64,000 nucleotides of DNA from assembly GCA_947499545.1 (NCBI GenBank), contig CANMOZ010000004.1:1-64000 (forward strand), given 5' to 3'. Shown here one piece after another: positions 26,152 to 35,532 of this stretch. A model generated the notes under the pieces. It was not told where the DNA came from. It did no database searches and saw only the letters and a program-made list of their open reading frames with translations. Within the stretch, counting starts at the first letter, position 1. Every line of letters starts with the position of its first letter. This DNA is from an uncultured Saccharospirillaceae bacterium. Lineage in GTDB: Bacteria; Pseudomonadota; Gammaproteobacteria; Pseudomonadales; Oceanobacteraceae. Both the position numbers and the translations under genes were made by a program.

Positions 26152-27462
26152 ATGTGGTTATGGCTTTTGTTTTTCTTCGTTGGAGTGGTGTTGAGTGCTT
26201 TATTATGGGTACCTAGGTTTGTTTCTAGAAAACAACAAGGGCAGTATGAAGCTTCCGATCGCGCTGAGCAGAATGTACAACATTATCGATCAGAGGTAGC
26301 GCAGTTAAAAAATCGTTTGGAACAGGGAGAGCTGAGTCCAAAACAATTTGAACAGCTGGAAACGGATCTTGTCACCGCGATGGCAGAAGATGTGGACGCT
26401 ATTCAAATAAACCAAGCAATGGGTGTGAAAGCTAGCCCTGGTGTTACAGATCAAGCCCAGTCAAATCAAAACGCTTCGAAACCCTCATTAGCATTGCTGG
26501 TGTTAATGAGCCTGGTGTTGGTGCTGGGTTCCATCACAGTGTATTACCAAATTGGTTCAAGCAATGAAATTCACTTAACACAGCTTCTCGAAACTTCAGC
26601 GAAAAGAGAGCTAAATTCGACGGAAATTCAAGAGGTGTTTGCTCGTTTAGAACATGAGCTGCAGCGTTCGCCAAAAGACGTTGAATTACGCTTTATTCAA
26701 GCCCGAATGTATTTTGCAAAGGGCGAATATGGCTTAGCTGTTGATGCTTTTCGAAAAGCCGTGGATCAATTACCCCCTGAAGCAAAAGAAGACAAAGCGA
26801 TGGCCTTGGCTCAGTTGGCTCAAGCCGATTTCTTTCAACATCGCCAACGTCTGACTGACGTTGGTCGAGCTGCATTAAAAGAAGCGATTCAATTGAATCC
26901 ACAAGAACGAACGGCTATAGGGTTATTAGGGATTGATGCGTTTGCACAAGAGCAATATCGGAGCGCCATTCGTTATTGGCGGCAATTACAGTCACTCGTC
27001 GGTTCGTCAGGCAATGCGGTAGCGTTAGAAGGGGGTATTCAACGCGCCATCGAAGAATTGAAAAAGCGTGGGGAAGATGTCTCTGAATTAGAAATGAACA
27101 CTGAAAAAGTGAAGGGTAAGCAGTTAGCTGTTGAGGTTTTCTTAAAAGCAGAGGCTGACATTCAGCTGAAAGGGACAGAAACGCTGTTTGTATACGCTAA
27201 GCCAGAAGGACAACCTATGCCGGTTGCTGCCAAGAAAATTATGAATCCCACCTTTCCCTTAAAGGTTGTTTTGTCCGATTCCGACAGCCCTATGCCGACA
27301 TCTACTTTATCCAAGCAGCAAAAGGTAGTTGTGACAGCTCGTCTGAGCAGCACTGGAAAAGTGGCTCCTAATAAAGGGGATTTAGAAGGCCAAAGCGTTC
27401 TTGTCGATCTTGAACAGCAGGGTGGTGAGCCCATCGCTATTGCGCTAATGCCTATTCGTTAG
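26152..27462 (+). CDS. ccmI: Apocytochrome c chaperone CcmI (TPR protein)
   Basis: It has two membrane segments, at the N-terminus and near residue 115, separated by a leucine-zipper-like cytoplasmic loop. A periplasmic TPR region (HELQRSPKDVELRFIQARMYFAKGEYGLAVDAF) and a C-terminal beta domain follow. It presents apocytochrome c to the heme lyase. The 436 residues are typical. It is the last gene of the ccm operon, 14 bp after ccmH. Confidence 0.93.
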   Translation: MWLWLLFFFVGVVLSALLWVPRFVSRKQQGQYEASDRAEQNVQHYRSEVAQLKNRLEQGELSPKQFEQLETDLVTAMAEDVDAIQINQAMGVKASPGVTDQAQSNQNASKPSLALLVLMSLVLVLGSITVYYQIGSSNEIHLTQLLETSAKRELNSTEIQEVFARLEHELQRSPKDVELRFIQARMYFAKGEYGLAVDAFRKAVDQLPPEAKEDKAMALAQLAQADFFQHRQRLTDVGRAALKEAIQLNPQERTAIGLLGIDAFAQEQYRSAIRYWRQLQSLVGSSGNAVALEGGIQRAIEELKKRGEDVSELEMNTEKVKGKQLAVEVFLKAEADIQLKGTETLFVYAKPEGQPMPVAAKKIMNPTFPLKVVLSDSDSPMPTSTLSKQQKVVVTARLSSTGKVAPNKGDLEGQSVLVDLEQQGGEPIAIALMPIR

Positions 27463-27484
27463 ATGTTTGGTTGTTTGAAGTGCG

Positions 27485-28171
27485 ATGAAGTCATACGGTA
27501 TTGGTGAATCTCCTAGGCCTTTTTTAGGGAAAGGCTCTAACGCAAAGCGTTGCTCAGATTGCTTATTGAGAGAAGGGTATTGTGTTTGTTCCTTTAAGGC
27601 CATTGCTCAAGCCAATTGTGAAATTTGGTTGGTGATGCACCGTAAAGAGACCTTTAAGCCAACCAATACGGGGCGGCTTATTGCCGACGTACTCCCTCAA
27701 CATACAAAAATATTTCACTGGGATCGAACGGAGCCTGACCCCAAACTAATAGAGCATCTCGATAGCCCTATATACCAGCCATGCTTGATATTTCCCAATG
27801 ATGGGGAGGGGTATGAACACCGTGTGGTGAATCGTTGGCCTCCAAGCGTTCATCATAATGCTCAAATACCCGCTTTTATTATTTTGGACGGTACTTGGCG
27901 TCAAGCTCGTCGAATGTTTCGATTAAGCCCCTTTTTTCAATCTTTACCTGTGCTGGCTGTTCAGCCACAGCAACATTCTGGTTATCGGCTAAGATCCCCT
28001 GATAAGGCGGAGCATCTATGTACTGCTGAAGTGGCGATTGCGCTATTGCTGCAAAGTGGTAATCGGGAAGCCGCTGAGAAATTGTTAGGGTATTTCGAAG
28101 TTTTTAACCGTTACTACGATTTGAGTCGCCGTTCGATTCCTTTGGATGGTGAATTGCTAGCAAAGCCATAA
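27485..28171 (+). CDS. tapT: tRNA-uridine aminocarboxypropyltransferase (DTW domain, TapT/YfiP-like)
   Basis: The DTW domain signature is ILDGTWRQARRM, preceded by a zinc-type Cys cluster (CSDCLLREGYCVC) and a C-terminal SxxD-like region (RLRSPDKAEHLCTAEV). The family uses SAM to make acp3U at tRNA position 47. The length of 228 residues fits TapT. It lies 22 bp after ccmI and may be read from the same transcript, although the functions are unrelated. Confidence 0.88.
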   Translation: MKSYGIGESPRPFLGKGSNAKRCSDCLLREGYCVCSFKAIAQANCEIWLVMHRKETFKPTNTGRLIADVLPQHTKIFHWDRTEPDPKLIEHLDSPIYQPCLIFPNDGEGYEHRVVNRWPPSVHHNAQIPAFIILDGTWRQARRMFRLSPFFQSLPVLAVQPQQHSGYRLRSPDKAEHLCTAEVAIALLLQSGNREAAEKLLGYFEVFNRYYDLSRRSIPLDGELLAKP

Positions 28172-28193
28172 CACGATTGTGAGTATTATGGCT
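28164..28193. terminator. Hairpin between converging tapT and SBP genes
   Basis: AGCCATAA (28164-28171, including the tapT stop) and TTATGGCT (28186-28193) form an 8 bp stem with a 14 bp loop. The T tract is weak. It is placed to serve both converging genes. Confidence 0.45.
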
Positions 28194-28209
28194 CTGTCTA
28201 AAGGTTTTA

Positions 28210-28977
28210 TTATGGAGCGTAACCGCCGCTTAGGTTGCTCTTAATAAATTCGTCGTATTGACCACTCTCCTTGATGGCCGCTAGGCCCTTATTAAATTTA
28301 TCGATCATGGCTTCAGCATTGGGTGCAGATTTAGAAACCAGTAGGTGATAACTCGTACTGCGAAGCTCTTTATCGGTATATCCAACTTTGTCTTTGATAT
28401 CGGTTAGTTGGGTATTGAGGAGCTCAATACAGACCTCCAAAGTGCATGGAAAGGCTTCAAGTTTTCCATCGGAGATTTTTTTAAGGTTAATAACTTCATC
28501 TTTGGCTCTAATAACGTTTAGTGTTTTATCTTTTTCGAAGTTATCGAATTCTGCCCCGTAGCTGTAGCCTATGGACGCACCAATTCTTATTCCCTTTAAG
28601 TCTTCTAGTTTTTCCCACTTAATAGGTTTATCTTTCGGGTAAAAGAAGACATCGTTTAAGACAATCACGGGTTCGCTGTAGAGAAACTTAACCTTGCGTT
28701 CATCTTTTTCTCCCCATACAACAGAGCCGTGCCATTCGCTTCCTTTCTCTGCAAGCGTTAGCGCTCTTTTCCAAGGGAAGAAGCCGTATTCAACGCTAAC
28801 GCCTTGTTGCTTCATCGCTTCAGAAACAATGTGTGAAGCAAGACCATAATGCTTATATTTTTCTGAAAGAAAAGGGGGCCATTCACCATTGGTGAGTTTT
28901 AAGGTTTCTGCCTGAACAGATACAAAGGTTGATAAAGTAAGAGCTATTCCCAGCCATAATGTTGTCATTCGTTTCAC
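28210..28977 (-). CDS. Periplasmic solute-binding protein (SBP_bac_3-like), orphan
   Basis: A signal peptide ending VSVQA is followed by LKLTNGEWPPFLSEKYKHYG, FFPWKRALTLAEKGSEWHGS, RIGASIGYSYGAEF and KFNKGLAAIKESGQYDEFI, a family 3 binding-protein layout. It shares the NGEW-P and FPW-R motifs with the protein at 18935, so the two are probably distant paralogues. Two Cys residues (CTLEVC) may form a disulfide. The start is GTG 28977 with GAGG 8 bp before it. No transporter genes adjoin it. Confidence 0.82.
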   Translation of the reverse strand: MKRMTTLWLGIALTLSTFVSVQAETLKLTNGEWPPFLSEKYKHYGLASHIVSEAMKQQGVSVEYGFFPWKRALTLAEKGSEWHGSVVWGEKDERKVKFLYSEPVIVLNDVFFYPKDKPIKWEKLEDLKGIRIGASIGYSYGAEFDNFEKDKTLNVIRAKDEVINLKKISDGKLEAFPCTLEVCIELLNTQLTDIKDKVGYTDKELRSTSYHLLVSKSAPNAEAMIDKFNKGLAAIKESGQYDEFIKSNLSGGYAP

Positions 28978-29110
28978 GATTGTAACCTCATCAATTTTCT
29001 AGGAAGGGTAGGTCTGTCTGTGGGGGGGGTATGCCTCCTAGACATCTGCTATTTAGCATAGCCTGAGAGCAAACTTTGACTAATCAATCCGTAGTTTTTT
29101 ATACCGTTAT

Positions 29111-29129
29111 CCTAATGAGAATCAATTCA
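29111..29129. promoter_or_regulatory. Possible Fur-type box
   Basis: CCTAATGAGAATCAATTCA matches the 19 bp Fur consensus at about 12 positions, including the AATGA-AATCA core. It lies between the divergent SBP (28977) and trhP (29206) genes. The match is moderate. Confidence 0.3.
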
Positions 29130-29160
29130 GACTTTGATACTGATGAACATTGGTGAGTTA

Positions 29161-29169
29161 TGCTAGAAT
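29161..29169 (+). promoter_or_regulatory. Probable extended -10 of the trhP promoter
   Basis: TGCTAGAAT (TG-N-TAGAAT) stands 36 bp before the trhP start codon. No convincing -35 was found at the normal distance, consistent with an extended -10 promoter. Confidence 0.45.
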
Positions 29170-29205
29170 TCGCCGGTCATTGATTTCAGTATATTTTGTA
29201 GGGTT

Positions 29206-30546
29206 ATGAAGACAGAATTGCTCTCTCCGGCGGGTACGCTCAAGAATATGAGGTATGCTTTTGCTTACGGTGCGGATGCCGTATACGCTGGGCAACCTCG
29301 ATACAGCCTACGCGTTAGAAACAACGACTTCGGATTGGAGAACCTGGCTAAAGGTATTGAGGAAGCTCATGACTTGGGCAAAAAGTTTTACCTTGCATCC
29401 AACATTGCGCCACACAACTCAAAAGTAAAGACTTACCTTAAAGACATTAAACCGGTCATTGATATGAAGCCGGATGCACTGATTATGTCTGATCCTGGCT
29501 TGATTATGATGGTGCGCGATGCGTTTCCTGACATGCCAGTACACCTTTCTGTCCAGGCCAATGTCGTGAACTATGCGGCAGTGAAATTTTGGGAGCGTCA
29601 GGGGGTAGAGCGCATAATCCTATCTCGTGAATTGTCCCTAGATGAAATCGAAGAAATTAGAATGCAATGCCCGGACATGGAGCTTGAGGTTTTTGTTCAT
29701 GGTGCTTTGTGCATCGCGTATTCCGGACGCTGCTTATTATCAGGTTACATAAATAAGCGCGATCCAAACCAAGGGACCTGTACAAACAGTTGTCGATGGA
29801 AATATCAAGCCCATGAGGCAAAAGAAACTATGTCTGGAGATGTCGTTCCTACTGGAGCAATAGATACCGGTGTTTGGGAACCAGGCAAAGCTGATTCAAC
29901 TTTAGGCCAAGGAAACACGACGGATCAAATTTTCTTGCTGCAAGAAGAGGGACGGCCAAACGAATACATGCCTGCTTTTGAAGACGAGCATGGTACCTAC
30001 ATTATGAATTCAAAGGATCTCCGAGCGATTCAACATGTGAAGCGATTGGTTGATATGGGTATTCATTCGTTGAAAATTGAAGGGCGTACAAAATCTCATT
30101 ATTACGTAGCTCGTACGGCACAAGTTTATCGTGCAGCAATCGACAGTGCGCATAGAGGGGAAGATTTTGATCGTTCTCTTATGGACGTTCTTGAAAACCT
30201 ATCCAATCGTGGTTACACCGAAGGGTTTTATAGGCGTCATGTACATGATGAGTACCAAAACTATGAGCGTGGAACGTCGCGCAGTACTCAGCAGCAATTC
30301 GTTGGTGAACTGCAAACGCCAATTAAAGAAGGTTATCTGACGGTGGACGTGAAAAATAAATTTCAACTGGGCGATGAGTTGGAAATTATGACACCGCAAG
30401 GGAATAAATCCTTTAAGCTTACCGAGATGCTCTCTACGAAGGGAGAACCAAAAGATCTCGCTCAGGGGTCTGGCGTCAAGGTGTTGATTCCTAACCCCCT
30501 GGATTTTGAAGTGTGTTCTAAAGCACTGATCATGAAAAATCTTTAA
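29206..30546 (+). CDS. trhP: tRNA hydroxylation protein TrhP/YegQ (U32 family)
   Basis: This U32-type protein makes 5-hydroxyuridine at tRNA position 34 from prephenate (established for E. coli YegQ). The sequence starts ELLSPAGTLKNMRYAFAYGA. It carries the U32 signature ELEVFVHGALCIAYSGRCLLSG with Cys residues (CTNSC) of the iron-sulfur cluster, then LKIEGRTKSHYY. The length of 446 residues fits YegQ. Its neighbours on both sides are unrelated binding proteins. Confidence 0.92.
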   Translation: MKTELLSPAGTLKNMRYAFAYGADAVYAGQPRYSLRVRNNDFGLENLAKGIEEAHDLGKKFYLASNIAPHNSKVKTYLKDIKPVIDMKPDALIMSDPGLIMMVRDAFPDMPVHLSVQANVVNYAAVKFWERQGVERIILSRELSLDEIEEIRMQCPDMELEVFVHGALCIAYSGRCLLSGYINKRDPNQGTCTNSCRWKYQAHEAKETMSGDVVPTGAIDTGVWEPGKADSTLGQGNTTDQIFLLQEEGRPNEYMPAFEDEHGTYIMNSKDLRAIQHVKRLVDMGIHSLKIEGRTKSHYYVARTAQVYRAAIDSAHRGEDFDRSLMDVLENLSNRGYTEGFYRRHVHDEYQNYERGTSRSTQQQFVGELQTPIKEGYLTVDVKNKFQLGDELEIMTPQGNKSFKLTEMLSTKGEPKDLAQGSGVKVLIPNPLDFEVCSKALIMKNL

Positions 30547-30575
30547 AGTTATTTTGAAAGATAACCTCATTGTAC

Positions 30576-30600
30576 CTTGAGAGGCTTTTAGCTTCTCAAG
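30576..30600. terminator. Hairpin between converging trhP and SBP genes
   Basis: CTTGAGAGGC (30576-30585) pairs with GCTTCTCAAG (30591-30600) over 10 bp (one G-T) with a TTTTA loop, 30 bp after the trhP stop. There is no immediate T tract. It is symmetric enough to act in both directions. Confidence 0.5.
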
Positions 30601-30626
30601 CTCATTGTGTGGTTTTTATAAGGTTG

Positions 30627-31427
30627 TTAATTCTCTACCCAGTTATCAATCAGTTTTTGATATGTCCCCATTTTCTTTAATCTAGTAAGTGCCTGATTAA
30701 AGGGTTTGCAAAGATGTTGCAGTTTATTGGCCTTTGAAAATGCAAAATATGAGGTGACTGCTGAAATGGGTTTGGAAAACGGTTTGATCGCTAAGTCTGG
30801 AAGTCGTTTACGTTCCCTAAACGCAGTCATGGATACGCCATATCGATCACCGATGACAAACTCAATTTTTTTATGATTCAGTAATAATAAAAGCGAGCGG
30901 ACATCCACTTTTTCAGTTATGTTAAACCAGCCTTCTTTCTTCGCTTTATCAAAAGTATCTCCATAACTGAAATCTTGTCGAACGCCAATAGAACGACCTT
31001 TTAAACTGTTGAGGTCGCCATTGAATTGAAAGGTGGATTCTTTGAGTGAATAAAGCTTAATTTGCTCTTGCATTAATGGCTCTTGGCAGTAGTCCATAAA
31101 ACTTTCTCGTTCAGGCTTGTGAAGAGCCTGGAAAAGACCATCAGATGCCCCGAGTTTTATATTACGTAAGGCTCTTGACCAAGGTATTAGGTCAATTTCA
31201 ATAGGTCGATTTATTCTTTTAAAGACTTCTGAAATGATATCGACGGTAATCCCGCGAACTTCATCCTTAGTTTTAAATGAATAGGGAGGAAATGCCATCG
31301 TCACCAATTTGAGTGGTTGAGACGAAGCCGCATTATTGGTCGATTCATTTGCCCACAACGCTGGCTGTGACGCAGCTAAGAGAAAAATAACGCTGCGAGT
31401 AATGGTTGAAATGATGCGTCGGATCAT
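30627..31427 (-). CDS. Periplasmic solute-binding protein (SBP_bac_3-like), orphan
   Basis: A signal peptide (ending QPALWA) is followed by LVTMAFPPYSFKTKDEVRGITVDII, LIPWSRALRNIK, GRSIGVRQDFSYGDTF and a C-terminal LTRLKKMGTYQKLIDNW helix. The family binds amino acids or similar small solutes. It is the third solitary protein of this class in the window and lacks the NGEW motif of the other two. No permease or ATPase is present. Confidence 0.8.
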   Translation of the reverse strand: MIRRIISTITRSVIFLLAASQPALWANESTNNAASSQPLKLVTMAFPPYSFKTKDEVRGITVDIISEVFKRINRPIEIDLIPWSRALRNIKLGASDGLFQALHKPERESFMDYCQEPLMQEQIKLYSLKESTFQFNGDLNSLKGRSIGVRQDFSYGDTFDKAKKEGWFNITEKVDVRSLLLLLNHKKIEFVIGDRYGVSMTAFRERKRLPDLAIKPFSKPISAVTSYFAFSKANKLQHLCKPFNQALTRLKKMGTYQKLIDNWVEN

Positions 31428-31563
31428 GTTGGCTGTACGTATCTTATTGATATCGAACAGTATAGATCTTGGAAAGGATTAAAGCGTGAAGAGACAAGCT
31501 CATCACGCTTTAATCACGTTAGTATTGACGCCAAATGACCTTTTTACTGCAATGTTTAAGCGT

Positions 31564-34500
31564 TTAAACCCATGCTTGACGACGGATTCGGTCAGCAACA
31601 GACAGCTCAATAGGTGTATGTTGAAGTGTTCCTGACGCTCTTAACCTTACTCTTTCAATGTTGGAAAGATCTCCAGTTAGAGAGAGTTGAGCCTTTGCTT
31701 CAGTCGTACCTATGAGGCTGGCAAGATCTTTTAATAAGGCTGTGCCTTGGACTCTGGGTTGGAGGCTTAACCAGCGCTGGATTCGGTCGGCGTTTAAAGT
31801 CAATGAGCCAGGGTCAAATGAAGCTGAAGGTAGAGTATTGCTTATGTCATGACCTTTATAAGTGCCCCCCAGTGTATTGAGAAGTTCGGTATTCAGCAGA
31901 AGCCGCTCAAGCCCCAGTGCTTCGTTTCCATGCTTGTCCTCTAATTGATATTGAGGCATTGCTGGGGTCGGTGTTGTAAGAGAGAGTAGTGCTTGGCGTT
32001 GAGAAATCTCCAATCGAGTACCGCCTTCTTCAAATAATGACCACCGGCTTTCTTTTGATGAGTCTATGGATTTAAGGGCTTCTTCAGTGGATGAAAAAAG
32101 CTCGAAAGAGTCACGATTGAGATCACTTAGAAACACCCCTCGATCTTGTCCCATCTTAACGAAGGAGTAATGCTGCCCAGTAGAAGCGACCAATTGGAAA
32201 GCGGCTTGTTTGCTCTCTGTTTTCGTAACCATGGCGGATAGAGCTGATTGTACAGAGGACTTAAGCGCTTTAGTCGGCAGCTCAGACGCGATGAGCTTAG
32301 GAGTAGGCATGGTTTCAGACAAATATTGACGGACGTGCTTTAATTCATTCGGCAAGGCGTCTTGTTGAATAAAGGCTTTTGTGGACCAGGTTTCTAGGTT
32401 GCTTTTAAATTGAGCTAAACGCTCTGGACTGTGGCGAGCAACTTGTGAAAATAAGCTTCCGAGCTGTTTTGTATTGATACCCAGTCGATGCGTATGGCTG
32501 GCTTCTTGGTTAATTGCCGCTTTGGTTAAACCCAAACGGTGCATTTCTCGCTGAACGCCTTCAACAAGGGGGCGTAATGCCGATGATCTTACCAGAGGTT
32601 TTTCCACCTTCAAAAGGGCTTGGCTGAGCGCATTTCGCTTATCTTTACCAAAGTAGGACGCCTTATGGTGGGATATGGGAGCTTCAAAGAGAGAGTGGGC
32701 TATGTCTTTAAGTTGTGACCTCCAGGCTGGGTTAAGATCCGTTTGTTCATGATCTAACTGTTTTAAATCGTTAAGCCACTGGTCTCGATTAAAGGTATAC
32801 ACCTGGGTTTCTTTGTGGCCCCAATGCAGCTTGGGGGTGATCTTTTCTAAGAATTTTTGCCCTTTTTCCGTAGATTCCAGCAAGTTGGTTATAGGGGAAA
32901 GAGGGTTTGGTATTTGCCAAGCTTTTTTAGTTTTTTCAGTTTCAATTCCGCTTAGGTAACGATCTTTTAAAGCCTCATTGAATTTTGAGCCCAATAAATG
33001 CGTTCGATTAAGCATCTTTTTGACGACACGTCTTTCTAATTCAGGACCAATTCCAAGATCGTCGGCCAATCTGAAAAGGTGTTCAACTTGATGCCCAAAG
33101 TGATCCTTTGGGGAATCTAGCAAAACATCCTCGTCATTTTGTAGGCACTTTAGTTGTTCCATCAAGTAGAGATAGGCTGTTGTGGGTTGCTCTTTATATA
33201 GAGCAGCAAAGCGTTCATGAGCTTTTATTTGGTTGCTACTCATGTTGGCCAGCGCTTCTCGGTAAAGCGACTGGTGTTCATCCGACTTGGCATTAGCAAA
33301 GCGCTGTTTAACGTTTGAAAGAGTATCGGTAGGCAGTCGATTGGGGTGTTTCATGGTATCGAGGCAAAGGTCTAACCATACTTTAGGGGTAGCGCGTTGC
33401 TGTGCCAGGCTGAAAAGGTTCAGAATACGATTCTGGAAGAGTTCGTTTAAGCTAGAGGCGCCTTCATCTTTTTTGCCAGCATGAATGTCATCGACTTCTG
33501 GGTCTTCAACCTCTTCAATATTAGACATGGCTCCCCAAATTTGGCCAATGGTTTGGCTGAGTGCAACACCACCGATGGTGGCAGATACGCCTGTGTACGA
33601 TAAGCTTGCAAACCCAAGCCCAACAGCACCGCCGGCGGGGCCACCTAAAATCATACAGAGTTGCCCAAGGGTTAGCACGGCATTGCCCGCAGCATCCCAG
33701 CGAGCTGCGTTTCTTTCACGAAGTTTGAAACGTTGCAGCATGTTGACTGCGCGACTGATTTGATCGTCATGAAAGCCATCTTGTTTTTTTAAAGACTCGA
33801 GATCTTGAATCCAGTCGTTGAGTGACTGAGCTTCTCTGGCTGCTAAGAAGGTTTTGGATAAGCCGGCAAAGACCATTTGGGCTTGCCCTAATGCATTGAC
33901 TCCGTCACCGATGCTACTCAGTACTTGAGATACGCTTTGGGCGGAATGACCAAGGGCTAAATCCGTGAGGGCTCGGGTTTCAAAGGCAACCATACCCCAA
34001 TACATAGAACCAAGCCCTGACTCTGTCATTGCAGGCCCTACGCGTTCAGCGATGGCTTCAAGTAGAGGTTTTTGCATTTGGTCTTGATACTGATCAAGAC
34101 GCTCAAGCCACTCATGACATTCCGGTTGATAGGGATTGAGTTCTGTTTGATTGAGATCCTTTAGTAGTTGGTTCAATTCAGAAGAACCAGAATGATTATG
34201 CGATGTATCCAGCTTGAAGGTCTGTTGGTGAAGCGTTTGTTTGAGCTTGGCTAATGTCTGTTGCAGTTCTTTATTATCAGGGTGCCGTATGCTGGCTTCG
34301 AAGGTGCTGAGTAACTTGGCTTTGAAGGCAGAAAATTCGCAGAGCGACTTGGCCAGTTGATCCCCATCTTGCCCGGCAAAAATGGCTTCTTTGGCTTTAA
34401 GCTCAGAAGCAAAGAGCTGTTTTAGATCTTGATGGAAAGTTTCAGTGGCTTCTTTTGCTTCAGCAGCAGCTTCAAGGCTCTCAAGTCTTTCTTCTTTGGC

Positions 34501-35121
34501 CCCTGACCAACCCTTGTGAACCAAGCCTATGAATACAGGGTATAGAGCGCCCGCTTGTACAATTTGTACCAGCTTTCTGGGTAATCCAGAGTTTTCCAAG
34601 CTCACTGCGAGATCGTCTCCCCCGTCAATGACTAAGGCAGCACCTTTATTTCCGGTCCCAAGTGATTGGATTTGGTGAAGGTCTCGAAATCTTGGAATAC
34701 GCGAAGCGATGATGGACAAGGGTTTGCTACGATTTCGAGTGTATCCTCCTGATAAAACGTGTTCGGCATCTTCCAGGTTTTTGAATCGATAGCTCTGGCC
34801 TAACTGCTCTGACGTCACTTTGAACCGGTAGCCTTTTTGGGTGCGCTTAGTTAGGGAAATTTGAGCGTTAAAAGCTTGTTGAAGCCGATCAATGGACGCC
34901 TTTTCTTGTTCGGTAAGGGGGGAGGGCGTTACTTTTCGTTTACCAAGCCATATCCCTCTTCGAGAATGAGCCGTGTGAGGTTGAGGCTCTTGACAGCCGC
35001 TTTGTGTTGAAACGGTAGTCCGTTGCGGGCTTGATACTATGGGTGCAGAAGATACATCAACTCTGTTCATGGTTGCCATACTGTTTAGAACATCTACGGA
35101 TAGCGCTTGATTGCTGATCAT
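31564..35121 (-). CDS. Large protein of unknown function (1185 residues), possible secreted effector
   Basis: I do not recognise this protein. The first 55 residues are rich in Ser, Thr, Gln and Pro with no Sec signal peptide, then comes a basic RRGIWLGKRKV. Most of the rest is predicted helical, with long Gln/Leu/Glu/Lys-rich stretches. One Gly-rich hydrophobic region near residues 477-534 (LCMILGGPAGGAVGLGFASL) could insert in a membrane. The last 150 residues look beta-rich and repeat LSLT/LTL patterns. An unstructured N-terminus, a helical body and a glycine-rich hydrophobic part are seen in type III effectors and translocators, but no secretion system is in the window. A Fur-like box lies upstream. 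The gene stands alone. Confidence 0.8.
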   Translation of the reverse strand: MISNQALSVDVLNSMATMNRVDVSSAPIVSSPQRTTVSTQSGCQEPQPHTAHSRRGIWLGKRKVTPSPLTEQEKASIDRLQQAFNAQISLTKRTQKGYRFKVTSEQLGQSYRFKNLEDAEHVLSGGYTRNRSKPLSIIASRIPRFRDLHQIQSLGTGNKGAALVIDGGDDLAVSLENSGLPRKLVQIVQAGALYPVFIGLVHKGWSGAKEERLESLEAAAEAKEATETFHQDLKQLFASELKAKEAIFAGQDGDQLAKSLCEFSAFKAKLLSTFEASIRHPDNKELQQTLAKLKQTLHQQTFKLDTSHNHSGSSELNQLLKDLNQTELNPYQPECHEWLERLDQYQDQMQKPLLEAIAERVGPAMTESGLGSMYWGMVAFETRALTDLALGHSAQSVSQVLSSIGDGVNALGQAQMVFAGLSKTFLAAREAQSLNDWIQDLESLKKQDGFHDDQISRAVNMLQRFKLRERNAARWDAAGNAVLTLGQLCMILGGPAGGAVGLGFASLSYTGVSATIGGVALSQTIGQIWGAMSNIEEVEDPEVDDIHAGKKDEGASSLNELFQNRILNLFSLAQQRATPKVWLDLCLDTMKHPNRLPTDTLSNVKQRFANAKSDEHQSLYREALANMSSNQIKAHERFAALYKEQPTTAYLYLMEQLKCLQNDEDVLLDSPKDHFGHQVEHLFRLADDLGIGPELERRVVKKMLNRTHLLGSKFNEALKDRYLSGIETEKTKKAWQIPNPLSPITNLLESTEKGQKFLEKITPKLHWGHKETQVYTFNRDQWLNDLKQLDHEQTDLNPAWRSQLKDIAHSLFEAPISHHKASYFGKDKRNALSQALLKVEKPLVRSSALRPLVEGVQREMHRLGLTKAAINQEASHTHRLGINTKQLGSLFSQVARHSPERLAQFKSNLETWSTKAFIQQDALPNELKHVRQYLSETMPTPKLIASELPTKALKSSVQSALSAMVTKTESKQAAFQLVASTGQHYSFVKMGQDRGVFLSDLNRDSFELFSSTEEALKSIDSSKESRWSLFEEGGTRLEISQRQALLSLTTPTPAMPQYQLEDKHGNEALGLERLLLNTELLNTLGGTYKGHDISNTLPSASFDPGSLTLNADRIQRWLSLQPRVQGTALLKDLASLIGTTEAKAQLSLTGDLSNIERVRLRASGTLQHTPIELSVADRIRRQAWV

Positions 35122-35532
35122 TGGGGCAATCGAATGCGTGCGGATAAAAATGGTCAGGGTCTGTAAGTGATTTATATACGAAATTTAACGCAAATGAAAG
35201 TGATTCGCATTAACTTTGTTGGGTGAGCCTCTCGCAGCTTAACAAGAATGTAAGAGAATGGAGCCGCTGGGTTTGATCATGACACTCAGGCACCCAAGTG
35301 AAATTCAGTTGGAGGTGGGATTGCTGAACATAAAATAGGCTTGAGACTGGCTTTATAATCCTTAGGTATCAGTGAGTTCCCGATCAGGATTCTTTTGTTT
35401 ATTAAATACCCTTGTATTTAACTAAACATCTCGAATAGGATTGCGATCTTAATATCTGATACTTATTTAGATCAGTACTACAAACGCATATAGAAAGCTG
35501 AGTTGTGTTCTATAAAAAGAGGAAAGGACGCA
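35122..35532. other. Divergent intergenic region
   Basis: It separates the large minus-strand gene from the triple-repeat protein gene. It contains the Fur-like site at 35193-35211; GAGGAAAGG before 35533 is the ribosome site of the plus-strand gene. No gene is seen. Confidence 0.5.
35193..35211. promoter_or_regulatory. Possible Fur-type box upstream of the large unknown gene
   Basis: AATGAAAGTGATTCGCATT agrees with the core of the Fur consensus (AATGATAATCATTATCATT) at 14 of 19 positions and lies 72 bp before the start of the 1185-residue gene. Iron control is inferred only. Confidence 0.4.
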
